In this document: in pieces, positions 1 to 8,866 of the stretch
Numbering within the stretch: position 1 is the first letter of the stretch
How the letters are laid out: every line of letters begins with the position of its first letter
NCBI RefSeq assembly: GCF_000722875.1
Contig: NZ_JFHR01000041.1
Coordinates: 1-49,005 of the forward strand
From: Sphingobium chlorophenolicum
GTDB lineage: Bacteria; Pseudomonadota; Alphaproteobacteria; Sphingomonadales; Sphingomonadaceae
DNA: 49,005 bases
Direction of reading: 5' to 3'
The notes under the pieces: model-generated
What the model was told of the DNA's origin: nothing
Database searches by the model: none
Seen by the model: the letters and a program-made list of their open reading frames with translations, nothing else
Made by a program: the position numbers and the translations under genes

Positions 1-6
1 GGGTTA

Positions 7-106
7 GGGGGGTGGGTGGCGAGCGTCAGCGAGCTTCCTGCCCTCTCCTTTTAGAGCGCCGCTTGCGCGGCGACCCACCCCCGGCCCCTCCCGTTTACGG
101 GAGGGG
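7..106. repeat. GC-rich palindromic intergenic repeat
   Basis: A perfect 10-base stem (85-94 with 97-106, loop TT) follows a wider GGGGGTGGGT/ACCCACCCCC inverted pair (about 7-17 and 73-82). A similar C-rich/G-rich stem ends the window at 48976-48999, and both window ends carry GGGTTAGGG. The block lies just upstream of the phosphatase gene, and its G-rich tail also supplies that gene's ribosome binding site. It is probably a dispersed intergenic repeat. Confidence 0.6.
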
Positions 107-118
107 GGAGACAAGAAA

Positions 119-931
119 ATGGTATCGCACTCCGGCCTTCTGACCGTCATGGAACGCGCCGCGCGCAAAGCCGGCTCCAAACTGCGCCGCGACTTTGGCG
201 AGGTCGAACATCTCCAGGTGTCCCGCAAGGGGCCGGCGGATTTCGTGACCAAGGCCGATCAGCAGGCCGAAAAGACCCTGGTGGAAGAATTGCAGAAGGC
301 GCGTCCCGACTGGGGTTTCCTGCTGGAGGAGGGCGGCGAGATCGCGGGCGATCCAAGCAAGCCGCGCTGGATCATCGATCCGCTCGACGGCACCACCAAT
401 TTCCTCCACGGCATCCCGCATTTCGCGATCTCCATCGCGGTCGAGGAACCGCTTTACGGCGGCAAGCGGGAGGTGACGACCGGCCTCATCTACCAGCCCG
501 TCACCGACGAAAGCTATTGGGCGGAAAAGAGCCGGGGCGCATGGCGGCACGACCAGCGGCTGCGCGTGTCGGCGCGGCGCGATTTGGGCGATTGCCTGAT
601 CGCCACCGGCATCCCTTTCATGGGTCATGGCGATTTCGCGCAGTGGACGCGCATCTTCGGCGCGGTGGGGCCTTCGGTGGCGGGCATCCGCCGCTTCGGC
701 GCGGCTTCGCTGGACCTCGCCCATGTCGCCTCCGGCCGCTATGACGGCTTCTGGGAAAGCGGTCTCCAGCCCTGGGACGTGGCGGCGGGGCTGCTCATGG
801 TGCGGGAAGCGGGCGGTTTCGTGTCGGACTTCCGCGGCGGCGATCAGGCGATAGAACGCAAGGAAGTCATCGCGGGCAACGACGCCATCCACAGCAAATT
901 ACATAAGTTGGTGGCTGGAGCGCTGCGCTGA
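119..931 (+). CDS. inositol monophosphatase family protein
   Basis: A 270-residue sugar-phosphate phosphatase of the IMPase/SuhB/HisN superfamily, probably cytosolic and Mg-dependent. The metal-binding signature WIIDPLDGTTNF is at about residues 83-94, preceded by an EE pair (FLLEEGGE, about residue 70). The C-terminal signature GLQPWDVAAGLL, with its metal-ligand Asp, is at about residues 215-226. The length is normal for the family. The ATG at 119 has a purine-rich GGGGGGAG upstream. The substrate (inositol phosphate, histidinol phosphate or a nucleotide such as PAP) cannot be settled from sequence. It precedes the nuo operon on the same strand but is separated by about 130 bp and probably not co-regulated. 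Confidence 0.9.
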   Translation: MVSHSGLLTVMERAARKAGSKLRRDFGEVEHLQVSRKGPADFVTKADQQAEKTLVEELQKARPDWGFLLEEGGEIAGDPSKPRWIIDPLDGTTNFLHGIPHFAISIAVEEPLYGGKREVTTGLIYQPVTDESYWAEKSRGAWRHDQRLRVSARRDLGDCLIATGIPFMGHGDFAQWTRIFGAVGPSVAGIRRFGAASLDLAHVASGRYDGFWESGLQPWDVAAGLLMVREAGGFVSDFRGGDQAIERKEVIAGNDAIHSKLHKLVAGALR

Positions 932-971
932 AGCCCGGCTTTGATTAGGATGATTCAGTCCCGGCCATTGT

Positions 972-986
972 TGCGAATCATTCTCA
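972..986. promoter_or_regulatory. Fur-like palindrome upstream of nuoA
   Basis: TGCGAAT-C-ATTCTCA is a 7-1-7 imperfect palindrome (one mismatch between arms). It resembles the Fur-box form TGAGAAT-N-ATTCTCA. It lies 75-90 bp before the nuoA start in the only sizeable gap in front of the complex I operon. The assignment rests on the motif alone; which regulator (Fur, Irr or other) binds, if any, is unknown. Confidence 0.4.
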
Positions 987-1060
987 TGCCTCCGGGCCTT
1001 GCTTCGCATATGCACCGGGCTTAAAGCGCGCCTCATTAATCATTGACCCAGGGGATACCG

Positions 1061-1435
1061 TTGGTCGATCTAGCTGAATATCTGCCGATCCTGATATTTC
1101 TCGGGATCGCCCTGCTGCTGTCCAGTGCATTCGTGTTCCTGCCGATGCTGGTGGGCCGCCTGACCGGAGCGCATCAGCCGGACCCAGCCAAGCTCAGCGA
1201 ATATGAATGCGGCTTCCCGGCCTTCGAGGAACCGCGCAGCCAGTTCGACGTGCGCTTCTACCTCGTCGCGATCCTGTTCATCATCTTCGATCTGGAAGCG
1301 GCGTTCCTCTTTCCCTGGGCTGTCAGCCTCGACCAGATCGGCTGGGCCGGCTGGGCGACGATGATGATCTTCATAGCGGAGCTTGTGCTTGGCCTCGTCT
1401 ATGCGTGGAAGAAGGGAGCACTCGATTGGGAGTAG
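1061..1435 (+). CDS. nuoA: NADH-quinone oxidoreductase subunit A
   Basis: A 124-residue membrane-arm subunit of complex I (NADH:quinone proton pump) with three transmembrane helices at about residues 6-28, 60-82 and 90-112. The conserved loop [20 protein letters not shown] lies between helices 1 and 2 and contributes to the quinone-site region. No ATG fits. A TTG at 1061 has AGGGG six bases upstream and gives a normal-length protein; a second in-frame TTG at 1043 has no such site. It is the first gene of the operon and overlaps nuoB by ten bases. Confidence 0.93.
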   Translation: MVDLAEYLPILIFLGIALLLSSAFVFLPMLVGRLTGAHQPDPAKLSEYECGFPAFEEPRSQFDVRFYLVAILFIIFDLEAAFLFPWAVSLDQIGWAGWATMMIFIAELVLGLVYAWKKGALDWE

Positions 1436-1980
1436 AACTTGAGCGGCCCGCGCCCGGCACCTTGCTGCCCGCCGGGACCCAGCCCGACCAGGATTTCTTC
1501 AACGCGCTGAACAGCGAAGTCAGCGACAAGGGCTTCCTCGTCACCTCGACCGAGGAACTGTTCCAGTGGGCGCGCACCGGCTCGCTCTGGTGGATGACCT
1601 TCGGCCTTGCCTGCTGCGCGGTGGAGATGATCCACGTCAACATGCCCCGTTACGACATGGAGCGTTTCGGCGCCGCGCCGCGCGCCTCCCCGCGCCAGTC
1701 GGACGTGATGATCGTGGCGGGAACGCTGTGCAACAAGATGGCTCCGGCGTTGCGCAAGGTTTACGACCAGATGTCCAATCCGAAATATGTGATTTCGATG
1801 GGAAGCTGCGCGAACGGCGGGGGCTATTATCACTACAGCTATTCGGTAGTGCGCGGCTGCGACCGGATCGTGCCGGTCGACATCTATGTGCCGGGTTGCC
1901 CGCCGACCGCCGAAGCCTTGCTCTATGGCGTGATGCAGTTGCAGCGGAAGATCCGCCGGATCGGGACAGTTGAGCGTTAA
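1426..1980 (+). CDS. nuoB: NADH-quinone oxidoreductase subunit B
   Basis: A 184-residue peripheral-arm subunit carrying the terminal 4Fe-4S cluster N2, which passes electrons to quinone. The ligand cysteines are visible: the adjacent pair in LACCAVEM, then [10 protein letters not shown] and [12 protein letters not shown]. The chosen start is TTG 1426, seven bases after AAGGGAG and inside the end of nuoA; it gives the usual NuoB length. Longer readings would run through nuoA and are not credible. Both nuoA and nuoB therefore appear to use TTG, a weak start that may tune their output. Confidence 0.93.
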   Translation: MGVELERPAPGTLLPAGTQPDQDFFNALNSEVSDKGFLVTSTEELFQWARTGSLWWMTFGLACCAVEMIHVNMPRYDMERFGAAPRASPRQSDVMIVAGTLCNKMAPALRKVYDQMSNPKYVISMGSCANGGGYYHYSYSVVRGCDRIVPVDIYVPGCPPTAEALLYGVMQLQRKIRRIGTVER

Positions 1981-1981
1981 T

Positions 1982-2758
1982 ATGGGTCATTCTGCTCCTA
2001 GGATCGCGACCATCGACGGGATCGCGCAGGAAATCGCCGGGTTGCTGGGTTCGATGCTGGTCGAAACCGTCGACCATGCCGATGAACTGAGCTTCACCGT
2101 TGTTCGCGAAAAGCTGGCCGATGCCTTGGTCGCGCTGCACGACAAGGCGCAATATCAGCAGCTTATGGAAATTGCGGGCGTCGACTATCCTGAACGTCCC
2201 GAACGGTTCGAGGTCTGCTACCATCTGCTCAGCGTCACGCGGAACCACCGGATTCGCGTCAAGGTTTCGACCGACGAGGACAGGCCCGTTCCCACCGTCA
2301 CGCACCTCTGGCCGGTCGCCGGCTGGCTGGAGCGCGAAGTGTTCGACATGTACGGCGTGATCTTCGAGGGCAACGCCGACCTGCGCCGCATCCTGACCGA
2401 CTATGGTTTCAAGGGGCATCCGCAGCGCAAGGACTTTCCGCTGACCGGCTATGTCGAACTGCGCTATTCCGAGGAAGACAAGCGCGTCGTCTATGAGCCG
2501 GTGAGGCTGGCGCAGGACTTCCGCAGCTTCGACTTCATGAGCCCGTGGGAAGGCGCGCAATATGTGCTGCCGGGCGACGAGAAGGCGCCGCAAGCGCCCG
2601 GCGCGCCGAGCGCCGCGCCTGCTCCGCCGCCACCGCCAGCCGCGCCCAAGGGCGAGCCGAAGGCGGATACGCCCAAGACGACGGACAAGCCCGGCGTCAG
2701 CGGAGCAGGGGAGCCTGCCGACAGCGAGGCGAACAAAAAGTCTGAGGACAAGGCCTGA
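1982..2758 (+). CDS. nuoC: NADH-quinone oxidoreductase subunit C
   Basis: The 30-kDa peripheral-arm subunit, 258 residues from ATG 1982. An in-frame TTG at 1970 overlapping nuoB is an alternative, with GGGA upstream, so the start is uncertain. The core carries the family signature [20 protein letters not shown] (about residues 117-136) and the following [13 protein letters not shown]. From about residue 199 to the end it carries a 60-residue Ala/Pro/Lys-rich low-complexity tail not found in short NuoC proteins. This is probably a disordered extension on the complex surface. The stop codon overlaps the nuoD ATG by one base. Confidence 0.94.
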   Translation: MGHSAPRIATIDGIAQEIAGLLGSMLVETVDHADELSFTVVREKLADALVALHDKAQYQQLMEIAGVDYPERPERFEVCYHLLSVTRNHRIRVKVSTDEDRPVPTVTHLWPVAGWLEREVFDMYGVIFEGNADLRRILTDYGFKGHPQRKDFPLTGYVELRYSEEDKRVVYEPVRLAQDFRSFDFMSPWEGAQYVLPGDEKAPQAPGAPSAAPAPPPPPAAPKGEPKADTPKTTDKPGVSGAGEPADSEANKKSEDKA

Positions 2759-3993
2759 TGTCCGACTATCTGGAAAAGCTGGACCATTTGACCGATGCGG
2801 CGGACCCGTCCTTCGGTGACACGGAAATCCAGAATTACACGATCAACTTCGGTCCGCAGCACCCGGCGGCGCACGGCGTGTTGCGTCTGGTCATGGAACT
2901 GGACGGCGAGATCGTCGAACGCTGCGACCCGCATGTCGGCCTGTTGCATCGCGGCACCGAAAAGCTGATCGAATATAAGACCTATTTGCAGGCGCTGCCC
3001 TATTTCGACCGGCTCGACTATTGTTCGCCGCTCGGCATGGAGCACAGCTATGTGCTGGCGATCGAGAAGCTGCTGAACCTGGAAGTGCCGCTGCGCGCGC
3101 AATATCTGCGCGTGTTCTTCGCGGAACTGACCCGCATCTGCAACCACATGCTGAACCTGGGTTCGCACGTCATGGACGTCGGCGCGATGACGCCGAACCT
3201 GTGGCTGTTCGAAATCCGCGAGGATTGCCTCAACTTCTTCGAGCGCGCTTCGGGCGCCCGCATGCACTCGGCCTGGTTCCGGCCGGGGGGCGTGCATCAG
3301 GACGTGCCGCTCAAGCTGCTGACCGACATTGCCGACTGGCTCGACACGCGCCTGCCGCGCCTGTTCGAGGATGCGATGAGCCTGGTCGTCGACAACCGCA
3401 TCTTCAAGCAGCGCAATGTCGACATCGCTGTCGTCTCCAAGGAAGACGCGCTGAAATGGGGCTTCTCCGGCCCGATGATCCGTGGCTCCGGCATCCCCTG
3501 GGACATCCGCAAGGCGCAGCCCTATGACGTCTATGACCGGATGGAATTCGACGTTCCGGTCGGCACCAATTTCGACTGCTATGACCGTTTCATGGTCCGC
3601 GTCGAGGAAGTCCGCCAGTCGGCCCGCATCATGAAGCAGTGCTTGAGCGAAATGCCCGAAGGGCCGATCGCCAGCTTCGACCGCAAGGTTTCGCCGCCCA
3701 AGCGTGGCGAGATGAAGCGGTCGATGGAAGCGCTGATCCATCACTTCAAGCTTTATACCGAGGGCTTCCACGTGCCTGCGGGCGAAGTCTATGTCGCGAC
3801 CGAAAGCCCCAAGGGCGAGTTCGGCGTCTATCTGGTCGCGGACGGCTCCAACAAGCCCTATCGCTGCAAGATCCGCCCGACGGCTTTCTCGCACCTTCAG
3901 GCGATGGACTTCATGATGAAGGGCCACATGCTGGCCGATACGACCGCTGTCCTGGGCGCCATGGACATCGTGTTTGGAGAATGTGACCGCTAA
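2758..3993 (+). CDS. nuoD: NADH-quinone oxidoreductase subunit D
   Basis: The 49-kDa subunit (411 residues) that, with NuoB, forms the quinone-binding pocket. Family signatures are visible: [15 protein letters not shown] near residue 31, [10 protein letters not shown] near residue 63, and the conserved C-terminal end [10 protein letters not shown]. The length matches alphaproteobacterial and mitochondrial homologues. The ATG overlaps the nuoC stop (TGATG), and the TAA overlaps the nuoE ATG, so translation is probably coupled through this stretch. Confidence 0.97.
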   Translation: MSDYLEKLDHLTDAADPSFGDTEIQNYTINFGPQHPAAHGVLRLVMELDGEIVERCDPHVGLLHRGTEKLIEYKTYLQALPYFDRLDYCSPLGMEHSYVLAIEKLLNLEVPLRAQYLRVFFAELTRICNHMLNLGSHVMDVGAMTPNLWLFEIREDCLNFFERASGARMHSAWFRPGGVHQDVPLKLLTDIADWLDTRLPRLFEDAMSLVVDNRIFKQRNVDIAVVSKEDALKWGFSGPMIRGSGIPWDIRKAQPYDVYDRMEFDVPVGTNFDCYDRFMVRVEEVRQSARIMKQCLSEMPEGPIASFDRKVSPPKRGEMKRSMEALIHHFKLYTEGFHVPAGEVYVATESPKGEFGVYLVADGSNKPYRCKIRPTAFSHLQAMDFMMKGHMLADTTAVLGAMDIVFGECDR

Positions 3994-4661
3994 TGGCTGA
4001 CGCAGTTCATATCCCGGACGAGGCCGAAACCCGCGCGCGCTGGGGCGCGTTCGCCTGGACGGCCGAGAACGCCGAACAGGCGAAGAAGGTCATCGCCCGC
4101 TATCCCGCCGGTCGTCAGCAGTCGGCGGTGATGCCGTTGCTTGATCTGGCCCAGCGTCAGGTCGGGGCGGAAACGCAGACCAACGGCTGGCTGCCGGTGC
4201 CGGTGATGGAATATATCGCCGACCAGCTCGATATGCCGTACATGCGGGTTTACGAGGTCGCGACCTTCTACACCATGTACAATCTGGCGCCGGTCGGCCG
4301 CTATCATGTGCAGGTCTGCGGCACGACGCCCTGCATGTTGCGCGGTTCCGACGACGTGTTCTCGGCCTGCAAGAACAAGGGTCTGGTGAAGGGCGGCACG
4401 ACGCCGGACGGCCTGTTCACGCTGACTGAGGTCGAGTGCCTCGGTGCCTGCGCCAACGCGCCGATGGTTCAGATCAACGACGATAATTTCGAAGACCTGA
4501 CCTATGACAGCATGAGCGCGATCCTCGACGATCTCGCCGCTGGCAAAAGTCCTAAGATTGGGCCGCAGATCGAGCGTCAGACGAGCGCGCCGGAAGGTGG
4601 GCCGACCACGTTGAAAGAGATGGTCGGTGAGAATCATGATTATCGGGGGGAGTGGGCGTGA
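3993..4661 (+). CDS. nuoE: NADH-quinone oxidoreductase subunit E
   Basis: The 24-kDa subunit (222 residues) of the NADH dehydrogenase module, carrying the 2Fe-2S cluster N1a in a thioredoxin-like fold. The four ligand cysteines fit the pattern VCGTTPC (about residues 108-112) and ECLGACANAP (about 148-152). A short C-terminal extension follows the core. It starts in a TAATG overlap with nuoD. Its TGA overlaps an ATG that opens a repeat-bearing spacer frame rather than nuoF directly, which is unusual for this tightly packed operon. Confidence 0.95.
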   Translation: MADAVHIPDEAETRARWGAFAWTAENAEQAKKVIARYPAGRQQSAVMPLLDLAQRQVGAETQTNGWLPVPVMEYIADQLDMPYMRVYEVATFYTMYNLAPVGRYHVQVCGTTPCMLRGSDDVFSACKNKGLVKGGTTPDGLFTLTEVECLGACANAPMVQINDDNFEDLTYDSMSAILDDLAAGKSPKIGPQIERQTSAPEGGPTTLKEMVGENHDYRGEWA

Positions 4662-4819
4662 TGGCCGCCAACATTCTCCGTTCGTCCAAAGTAGCCGCTG
4701 AGCTTGTCGAAGCGGCGTATCGAAGGACAGATGTTTCGCGTGACCCTTCGATACGGGTCTTCGACTTCGCTCAGCCCCTACTCAGGGCGAACGGGTTTGA
4801 GTTTGGAGTGGCCGCATGA
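4661..4819 (+). CDS. small spacer frame made of a repeat element (doubtful protein)
   Basis: A 52-codon open frame fills the gap between nuoE and nuoF. Its ATG overlaps the nuoE stop (GTGATG), and its TGA overlaps the nuoF ATG (ATGA). Most of it is the palindromic repeat at 4697-4775, so the peptide is unlikely to have a folded function. Its reading frame could nonetheless carry ribosomes from nuoE to nuoF and preserve translational coupling across the insertion. It may simply be a chance open frame; I regard it as real DNA structure but doubtful as a gene. Confidence 0.25.
   Translation: MAANILRSSKVAAELVEAAYRRTDVSRDPSIRVFDFAQPLLRANGFEFGVAA
4697..4775. repeat. sphingomonad-type palindromic repeat, copy A (nuoE-nuoF)
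   Basis: Nested inverted repeats form a long hairpin. Outer arms are GCTGAGCTTGTCGAAG (4697-4712) and its near complement at 4759-4775. Inner arms are CGTATCGAAGG (4716-4726) and a perfect complement at 4745-4755. The 7-base sequence TGGCCGC occurs at 4662-4668 and again at 4809-4815, flanking the element as a possible target duplication. The core is shared with copies near 41.96 kb and 47.85 kb. Confidence 0.75.
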
Positions 4820-6132
4820 GCGACGTCATCGCACCCCTTGCCGACAAGGATCGCATCTTCACCAACGTCTATGGCTTCCAGGATTGGGGCATCGACGCGG
4901 CGATGAAGCGCGGCGATTGGGACAATACCAAGAAGCTGATGGAAATCGGCCAGGACGAGATCATCGAGCGCATCAAGGCCAGCGGCCTGCGCGGTCGTGG
5001 CGGCGCCGGCTTCCCGACCGGCATGAAGTGGAGCTTCATGCCCAAGGAAAGCAAGGACGGCCGCCCGAGCTTCCTGGTCATCAACGCCGACGAATCCGAG
5101 CCGGGTTCGTGCAAGGACCGCGAAATCGTCCGCCACGATCCGCACAAGCTGATTGAAGGCGCGCTGATCGCCGGTTTCGCGATGCGGGCGCGCGCTGCCT
5201 ACATCTATATTCGCGGCGAGTTTATCTATGAGGCGAAGATACTCTTCGCTGCCGTCGAGCAGGCCTATGAAAAGGGCTTTCTCGGCAAGAACGCCTGCGG
5301 TTCGGGCTATGATTTCGACGTCTTCGTCCATCGCGGCGCGGGCGCCTATATTTGCGGCGAGGAAACAGCGCAGATCGAAAGCATCGAGGGCAAGAAGGGC
5401 CAGCCGCGCCTGAAGCCGCCTTTCCCGGCGGGCGCGGGCCTCTACGGCTGCCCGACGACGGTGAACAATGTCGAATCCATCGCCGTGGGTCCGACGATCC
5501 TGCGCCGCGGGTCCGAATGGTTCTCCAGTTTCGGGCGGGAGAATAACAAGGGCACCAAGCTGTTCCAGATCAGCGGCCATGTGAACAAGCCCTGCGTCGT
5601 CGAGGAATCGATGGGCATCAGCTTCAAGGAACTGATCGACCGGCATTGCGGCGGCATTCGCGGCGGCTGGGACAATCTGCTGGCGGTGATCCCCGGCGGT
5701 TCCTCGGTCCCGCTGGTTCCCGCCGCGCAGATCATGGACGCGCCGATGGATTTTGATGGCCTGCGTGCGCTTGGCTCCGGCCTTGGCACCGCCGCCGTTA
5801 TCGTCATGGACAAGTCGACCGACATCGTCCGCGCCATTTCGCGTCTCTCCTATTTCTACAAGCATGAGAGCTGCGGCCAGTGCACCCCCTGCCGCGAAGG
5901 CACCGGCTGGATGTGGCGGGTGATGGAGCGTCTGCGGTCGGGCGATGCCGACATCAGCGAAATCGACATGCTCCATCAGGTGACCAAGCAGGTCGAAGGC
6001 CACACCATCTGCGCGCTTGGCGACGCGGCGGCTTGGCCGATCCAGGGCCTGATCCGGCACTTCCGGCCGGAAATCGAGCGGCGGATCAACGAGAATAAGG
6101 GTAGCGCCCCCGTCATGGAGGCAGCGGAGTGA
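4816..6132 (+). CDS. nuoF: NADH-quinone oxidoreductase subunit F
   Basis: The 51-kDa subunit (438 residues) that binds NADH and FMN and holds 4Fe-4S cluster N3. It shows the glycine-rich nucleotide/FMN segment [13 protein letters not shown] (about residues 59-71), [13 protein letters not shown] (about 94-106), the [14 protein letters not shown] cluster motif and a fourth cysteine in TICALGD. In the segment usually read as GEETAL this protein has GEETAQ, a Leu-to-Gln difference from the common family sequence, near the nucleotide site. Its stop overlaps the GTG of the next gene (GTGA), which is not nuoG but an unrelated exported protein. Confidence 0.97.
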   Translation: MSDVIAPLADKDRIFTNVYGFQDWGIDAAMKRGDWDNTKKLMEIGQDEIIERIKASGLRGRGGAGFPTGMKWSFMPKESKDGRPSFLVINADESEPGSCKDREIVRHDPHKLIEGALIAGFAMRARAAYIYIRGEFIYEAKILFAAVEQAYEKGFLGKNACGSGYDFDVFVHRGAGAYICGEETAQIESIEGKKGQPRLKPPFPAGAGLYGCPTTVNNVESIAVGPTILRRGSEWFSSFGRENNKGTKLFQISGHVNKPCVVEESMGISFKELIDRHCGGIRGGWDNLLAVIPGGSSVPLVPAAQIMDAPMDFDGLRALGSGLGTAAVIVMDKSTDIVRAISRLSYFYKHESCGQCTPCREGTGWMWRVMERLRSGDADISEIDMLHQVTKQVEGHTICALGDAAAWPIQGLIRHFRPEIERRINENKGSAPVMEAAE

Positions 6133-6860
6133 AGCTCGCGCGACCCATAATCGGCGCAGTTGTGGTTGGGTTGGCTCTGTGCGGGTCCAAGCCTGCGTTT
6201 GCGAAAGCGCAGTCATTAAAAGAAATCAATAAGATACGGTCTATCACAGTTCAGTTCGGCGATTGTGTGATGAAGCATAATGCCGCTCTTGGGCGGGCGG
6301 TCGTTTTGAGCAATTTGTCGAATGATGTCATTTTGCATAGCGCGTCGCGCCTGATCGATGGGAATTGCTTGAATCGCACGGACGCCGGTATGGGCGCTCA
6401 AATGACTTTCACCGGCGACCAATTCCGCTATGCGCTGGCGGGCGCATTGGTTCGCATGGATTATCCTGTGCGCCGCCATTTTGATTTTACGAGCGTTCCA
6501 CCACTTGTCCATGCTATCCCAAAGCCGATTGATCCTTCCCTGAAAAAGGGAAGTCGCAAGGCCGCAAAGGCGGAGGAAGAATATGCGAAGGATCAAGCCT
6601 TTCTCTTTCTTTCCCGCTTTGGCGAATGTGTAGCCCGTCGCAATCCCGACCGGACACAGGGTTTATTGCTCGCGGACATCGGAACGGTGGAAGAAAGGGC
6701 CGCTTTCAACGAATTGTCGGCACCGTTGGGAGAATGTCTTGGCGATGGCCAGATGAGTTTCGGTCGGGAGATGTTGCGAGGATCGCTTGCCCTTAACTTC
6801 TACAGGCTTGCAGGCGCGCCGTTGGACGCGCGGGTAGTGACCCTGAAGGTGGATAACTAA
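6129..6860 (+). CDS. exported protein of unknown function inserted in the nuo operon
   Basis: A 243-residue protein that I do not recognise as a complex I subunit. Residues 1-26 look like a Sec signal peptide (basic start, hydrophobic core, AFA-K cleavage region), so it is probably periplasmic. The mature part holds two similar units joined by a Lys/Ala-rich linker (about 138-153). Unit one runs 43-109 (FGDCV, Cys80, MTF, Arg100 then LAG). Unit two runs 164-226 (FGECV, Cys203, MSF, Arg217 then LAL). Each unit has two cysteines 34-36 residues apart. It overlaps nuoF by GTGA and its stop overlaps the nuoG ATG. The DNA is visibly more A/T-rich than the neighbouring nuo genes, suggesting later acquisition. 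Confidence 0.85.
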   Translation: MKLARPIIGAVVVGLALCGSKPAFAKAQSLKEINKIRSITVQFGDCVMKHNAALGRAVVLSNLSNDVILHSASRLIDGNCLNRTDAGMGAQMTFTGDQFRYALAGALVRMDYPVRRHFDFTSVPPLVHAIPKPIDPSLKKGSRKAAKAEEEYAKDQAFLFLSRFGECVARRNPDRTQGLLLADIGTVEERAAFNELSAPLGECLGDGQMSFGREMLRGSLALNFYRLAGAPLDARVVTLKVDN

Positions 6861-8866
6861 TGCCTAAAGTCAAAGTAGACGGCGTAGAACTGGAAGTCCC
6901 GGCCGGGGCGACGGTTCTTCAGGCCTGCGAACTGGCGGGGAAGGAAATCCCGCGTTTCTGCTATCATGAGCGGCTGTCCATCGCGGGCAATTGCCGCATG
7001 TGCCTGGTCGAGGTGAAGCCCGGACCGCCCAAGCCGCAGGCTTCGTGCGCGCTCCCGGCCAGCGAAGGTCAGGAAATCCGCACAGACAGCGAAATGGTCA
7101 AGAAGGCGCGGGAAGGGGTGATGGAGTTCCTCCTCATCAACCATCCGCTCGACTGCCCGATCTGCGATCAGGGTGGCGAATGTGATCTTCAGGATCAGTC
7201 GGTCGCCTATGGCAAGGGCAGCAGCCGCTTCGAAGAGAATAAACGAGCTGTCACCGAGAAATATATGGGGCCGATCGTCAAGACGGTCATGACCCGCTGC
7301 ATCCAGTGCACCCGCTGCGTGCGCTTTGCGGAGGAAGTCGCAGGCGTGCCGGAAATCGGCGCTATCTATCGCGGCGAAAATATGCAGATCACCACCTATC
7401 TCGAACATGCCGCCAAGAGCGAGCTGTCGGGCAATGTGGTCGATCTTTGCCCGGTCGGCGCACTGACTTCCAAGCCTTATGCGTTCGAGGCGCGCCCCTG
7501 GGAGTTGAAGAAGACCCACGCCATCGACGTGATGGACGCGGTGGGCACCAACATTCGTCTCGACAGCCGGGGCCGTCAGGTGCTGCGCGCCGTGCCGCGC
7601 ATCAATGACGACGTGAATGAGGAGTGGGCGAGCGACAAGACCCGGCACAATGTCGACGGTCTGGTGCGCAAGCGGCTCGACAAGCCCTATGTCCGTAAGG
7701 ACGGCAAGCTGGTTCCGGCGACCTGGAATGAGGCTTTTGCCGCGATTGCCGACGTGAAGCATGGCGGTTCGGTCGCAGCGCTGGCGGGCGATTTGCTCGA
7801 TTGCGAGACGATGTTCGCGGGCAAGGTGCTGGTCGAGAAACTCGGCGGTTCGCTGCTTGAAGGGCGTCAGACCGGCCTTGCCTATGACGTGTCGAGCCTG
7901 AGCGCGGTGAACTTCAACACCACACTGCCCGGGATTGAGACCGCTGATGTGATCCTGCTGGTCGGCACCAATCTGCGCTGGGAAGCGCCGCTGGTGAACA
8001 CCCGCATCCGCAAGGCGATCAAGAAGGGCGCGAAGGTCTTTGGCCTCGGCCCGCAGGTCGACCTGACCTACAAGGTCGAGTGGCTGGGTAATGATGCATC
8101 GCTGCTTGCCAAGCTGCCGGAAGCGGTGGTGGAAGCGTTCGGCAAGGCGGCGCGTCCGGCGATGATCGTCGGCGGCGGCGTGCTGGCCAAGGATGGCGCG
8201 CATGGCGATACGCTGGCGCTGGTCGAGACGCTGGGCCTGATCAAGGACGGCTGGAACGGCTATAACGTTCTGCACTTCGCGGCGGCGCGCATGGGCGGGC
8301 TGATGCTCGGCTATGCGACCGACGGCGGCGTTAAGGCGGTCGCGGCTGCCAAGCCGAAGCTGCTCTTCTCGCTGGGCGCGGACGAAGCCGACTATTCGGC
8401 TTTCCCGGACAGCTTCAAGGTCTATGTCGGCCACCATGGCGACAAGGGCGCGCATGCGGCGGACGTGATCCTGCCGGGCGCAAGCTATGCCGAAAAGGCG
8501 GGCACCTACGTTAATCTGGAAGGCCGGGTGCAGCGCGGCGAAAAGGCCGTGTTCGCGCCGGGCGATGCCCGCGAGGACTGGTCGATCCTGCGTGCCCTGT
8601 CCGAAGTGTTGGGGGCGACGCTGCCGTTCGACAGCTTCGAGCAGCTTCGTGCCGAAATGGCCAGGGCGGTTCCGGCGCTGGGCGTAGAGGGGCTGGCCGA
8701 TTATGGCTGGTCAGTCCCGTCGCTGCCGACCGGCGCGACCGGTGAATTCGGTTCGCCGATCAAGGATTTCTACCTGACCAACGCCATCTGCCGCGCCAGC
8801 CCGACGATGCAGCAATGCTCGGCGGAACTGATCCATGGTCAGACCTATGCGGAGGCCGCAGAGTGA
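6860..8866 (+). CDS. nuoG: NADH-quinone oxidoreductase subunit G
   Basis: The 75-kDa subunit (668 residues) that carries the electron-wire clusters between NuoF/NuoE and NuoI. The N-terminal 2Fe-2S ferredoxin domain shows [15 protein letters not shown] and SCALP. A His-ligated 4Fe-4S motif follows in [18 protein letters not shown], then CIQCTRC with a distant DLCPVGAL. The remainder is a molybdopterin-oxidoreductase-like domain without the catalytic role. The length is that of the short alphaproteobacterial/mitochondrial type rather than the 900-residue enterobacterial form. It starts one base inside the stop of the inserted exported-protein gene. Confidence 0.96.
   Translation: MPKVKVDGVELEVPAGATVLQACELAGKEIPRFCYHERLSIAGNCRMCLVEVKPGPPKPQASCALPASEGQEIRTDSEMVKKAREGVMEFLLINHPLDCPICDQGGECDLQDQSVAYGKGSSRFEENKRAVTEKYMGPIVKTVMTRCIQCTRCVRFAEEVAGVPEIGAIYRGENMQITTYLEHAAKSELSGNVVDLCPVGALTSKPYAFEARPWELKKTHAIDVMDAVGTNIRLDSRGRQVLRAVPRINDDVNEEWASDKTRHNVDGLVRKRLDKPYVRKDGKLVPATWNEAFAAIADVKHGGSVAALAGDLLDCETMFAGKVLVEKLGGSLLEGRQTGLAYDVSSLSAVNFNTTLPGIETADVILLVGTNLRWEAPLVNTRIRKAIKKGAKVFGLGPQVDLTYKVEWLGNDASLLAKLPEAVVEAFGKAARPAMIVGGGVLAKDGAHGDTLALVETLGLIKDGWNGYNVLHFAAARMGGLMLGYATDGGVKAVAAAKPKLLFSLGADEADYSAFPDSFKVYVGHHGDKGAHAADVILPGASYAEKAGTYVNLEGRVQRGEKAVFAPGDAREDWSILRALSEVLGATLPFDSFEQLRAEMARAVPALGVEGLADYGWSVPSLPTGATGEFGSPIKDFYLTNAICRASPTMQQCSAELIHGQTYAEAAE

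Noticed and set aside
2491..3927. Long minus-strand open frame opposite nuoD
   Set aside because: Same kind of antisense shadow; nuoD is complete on the plus strand.
6857..8455. Long minus-strand open frame opposite nuoG
   Set aside because: Antisense shadow of a GC-rich gene with a low-complexity His/Arg/Ala composition.
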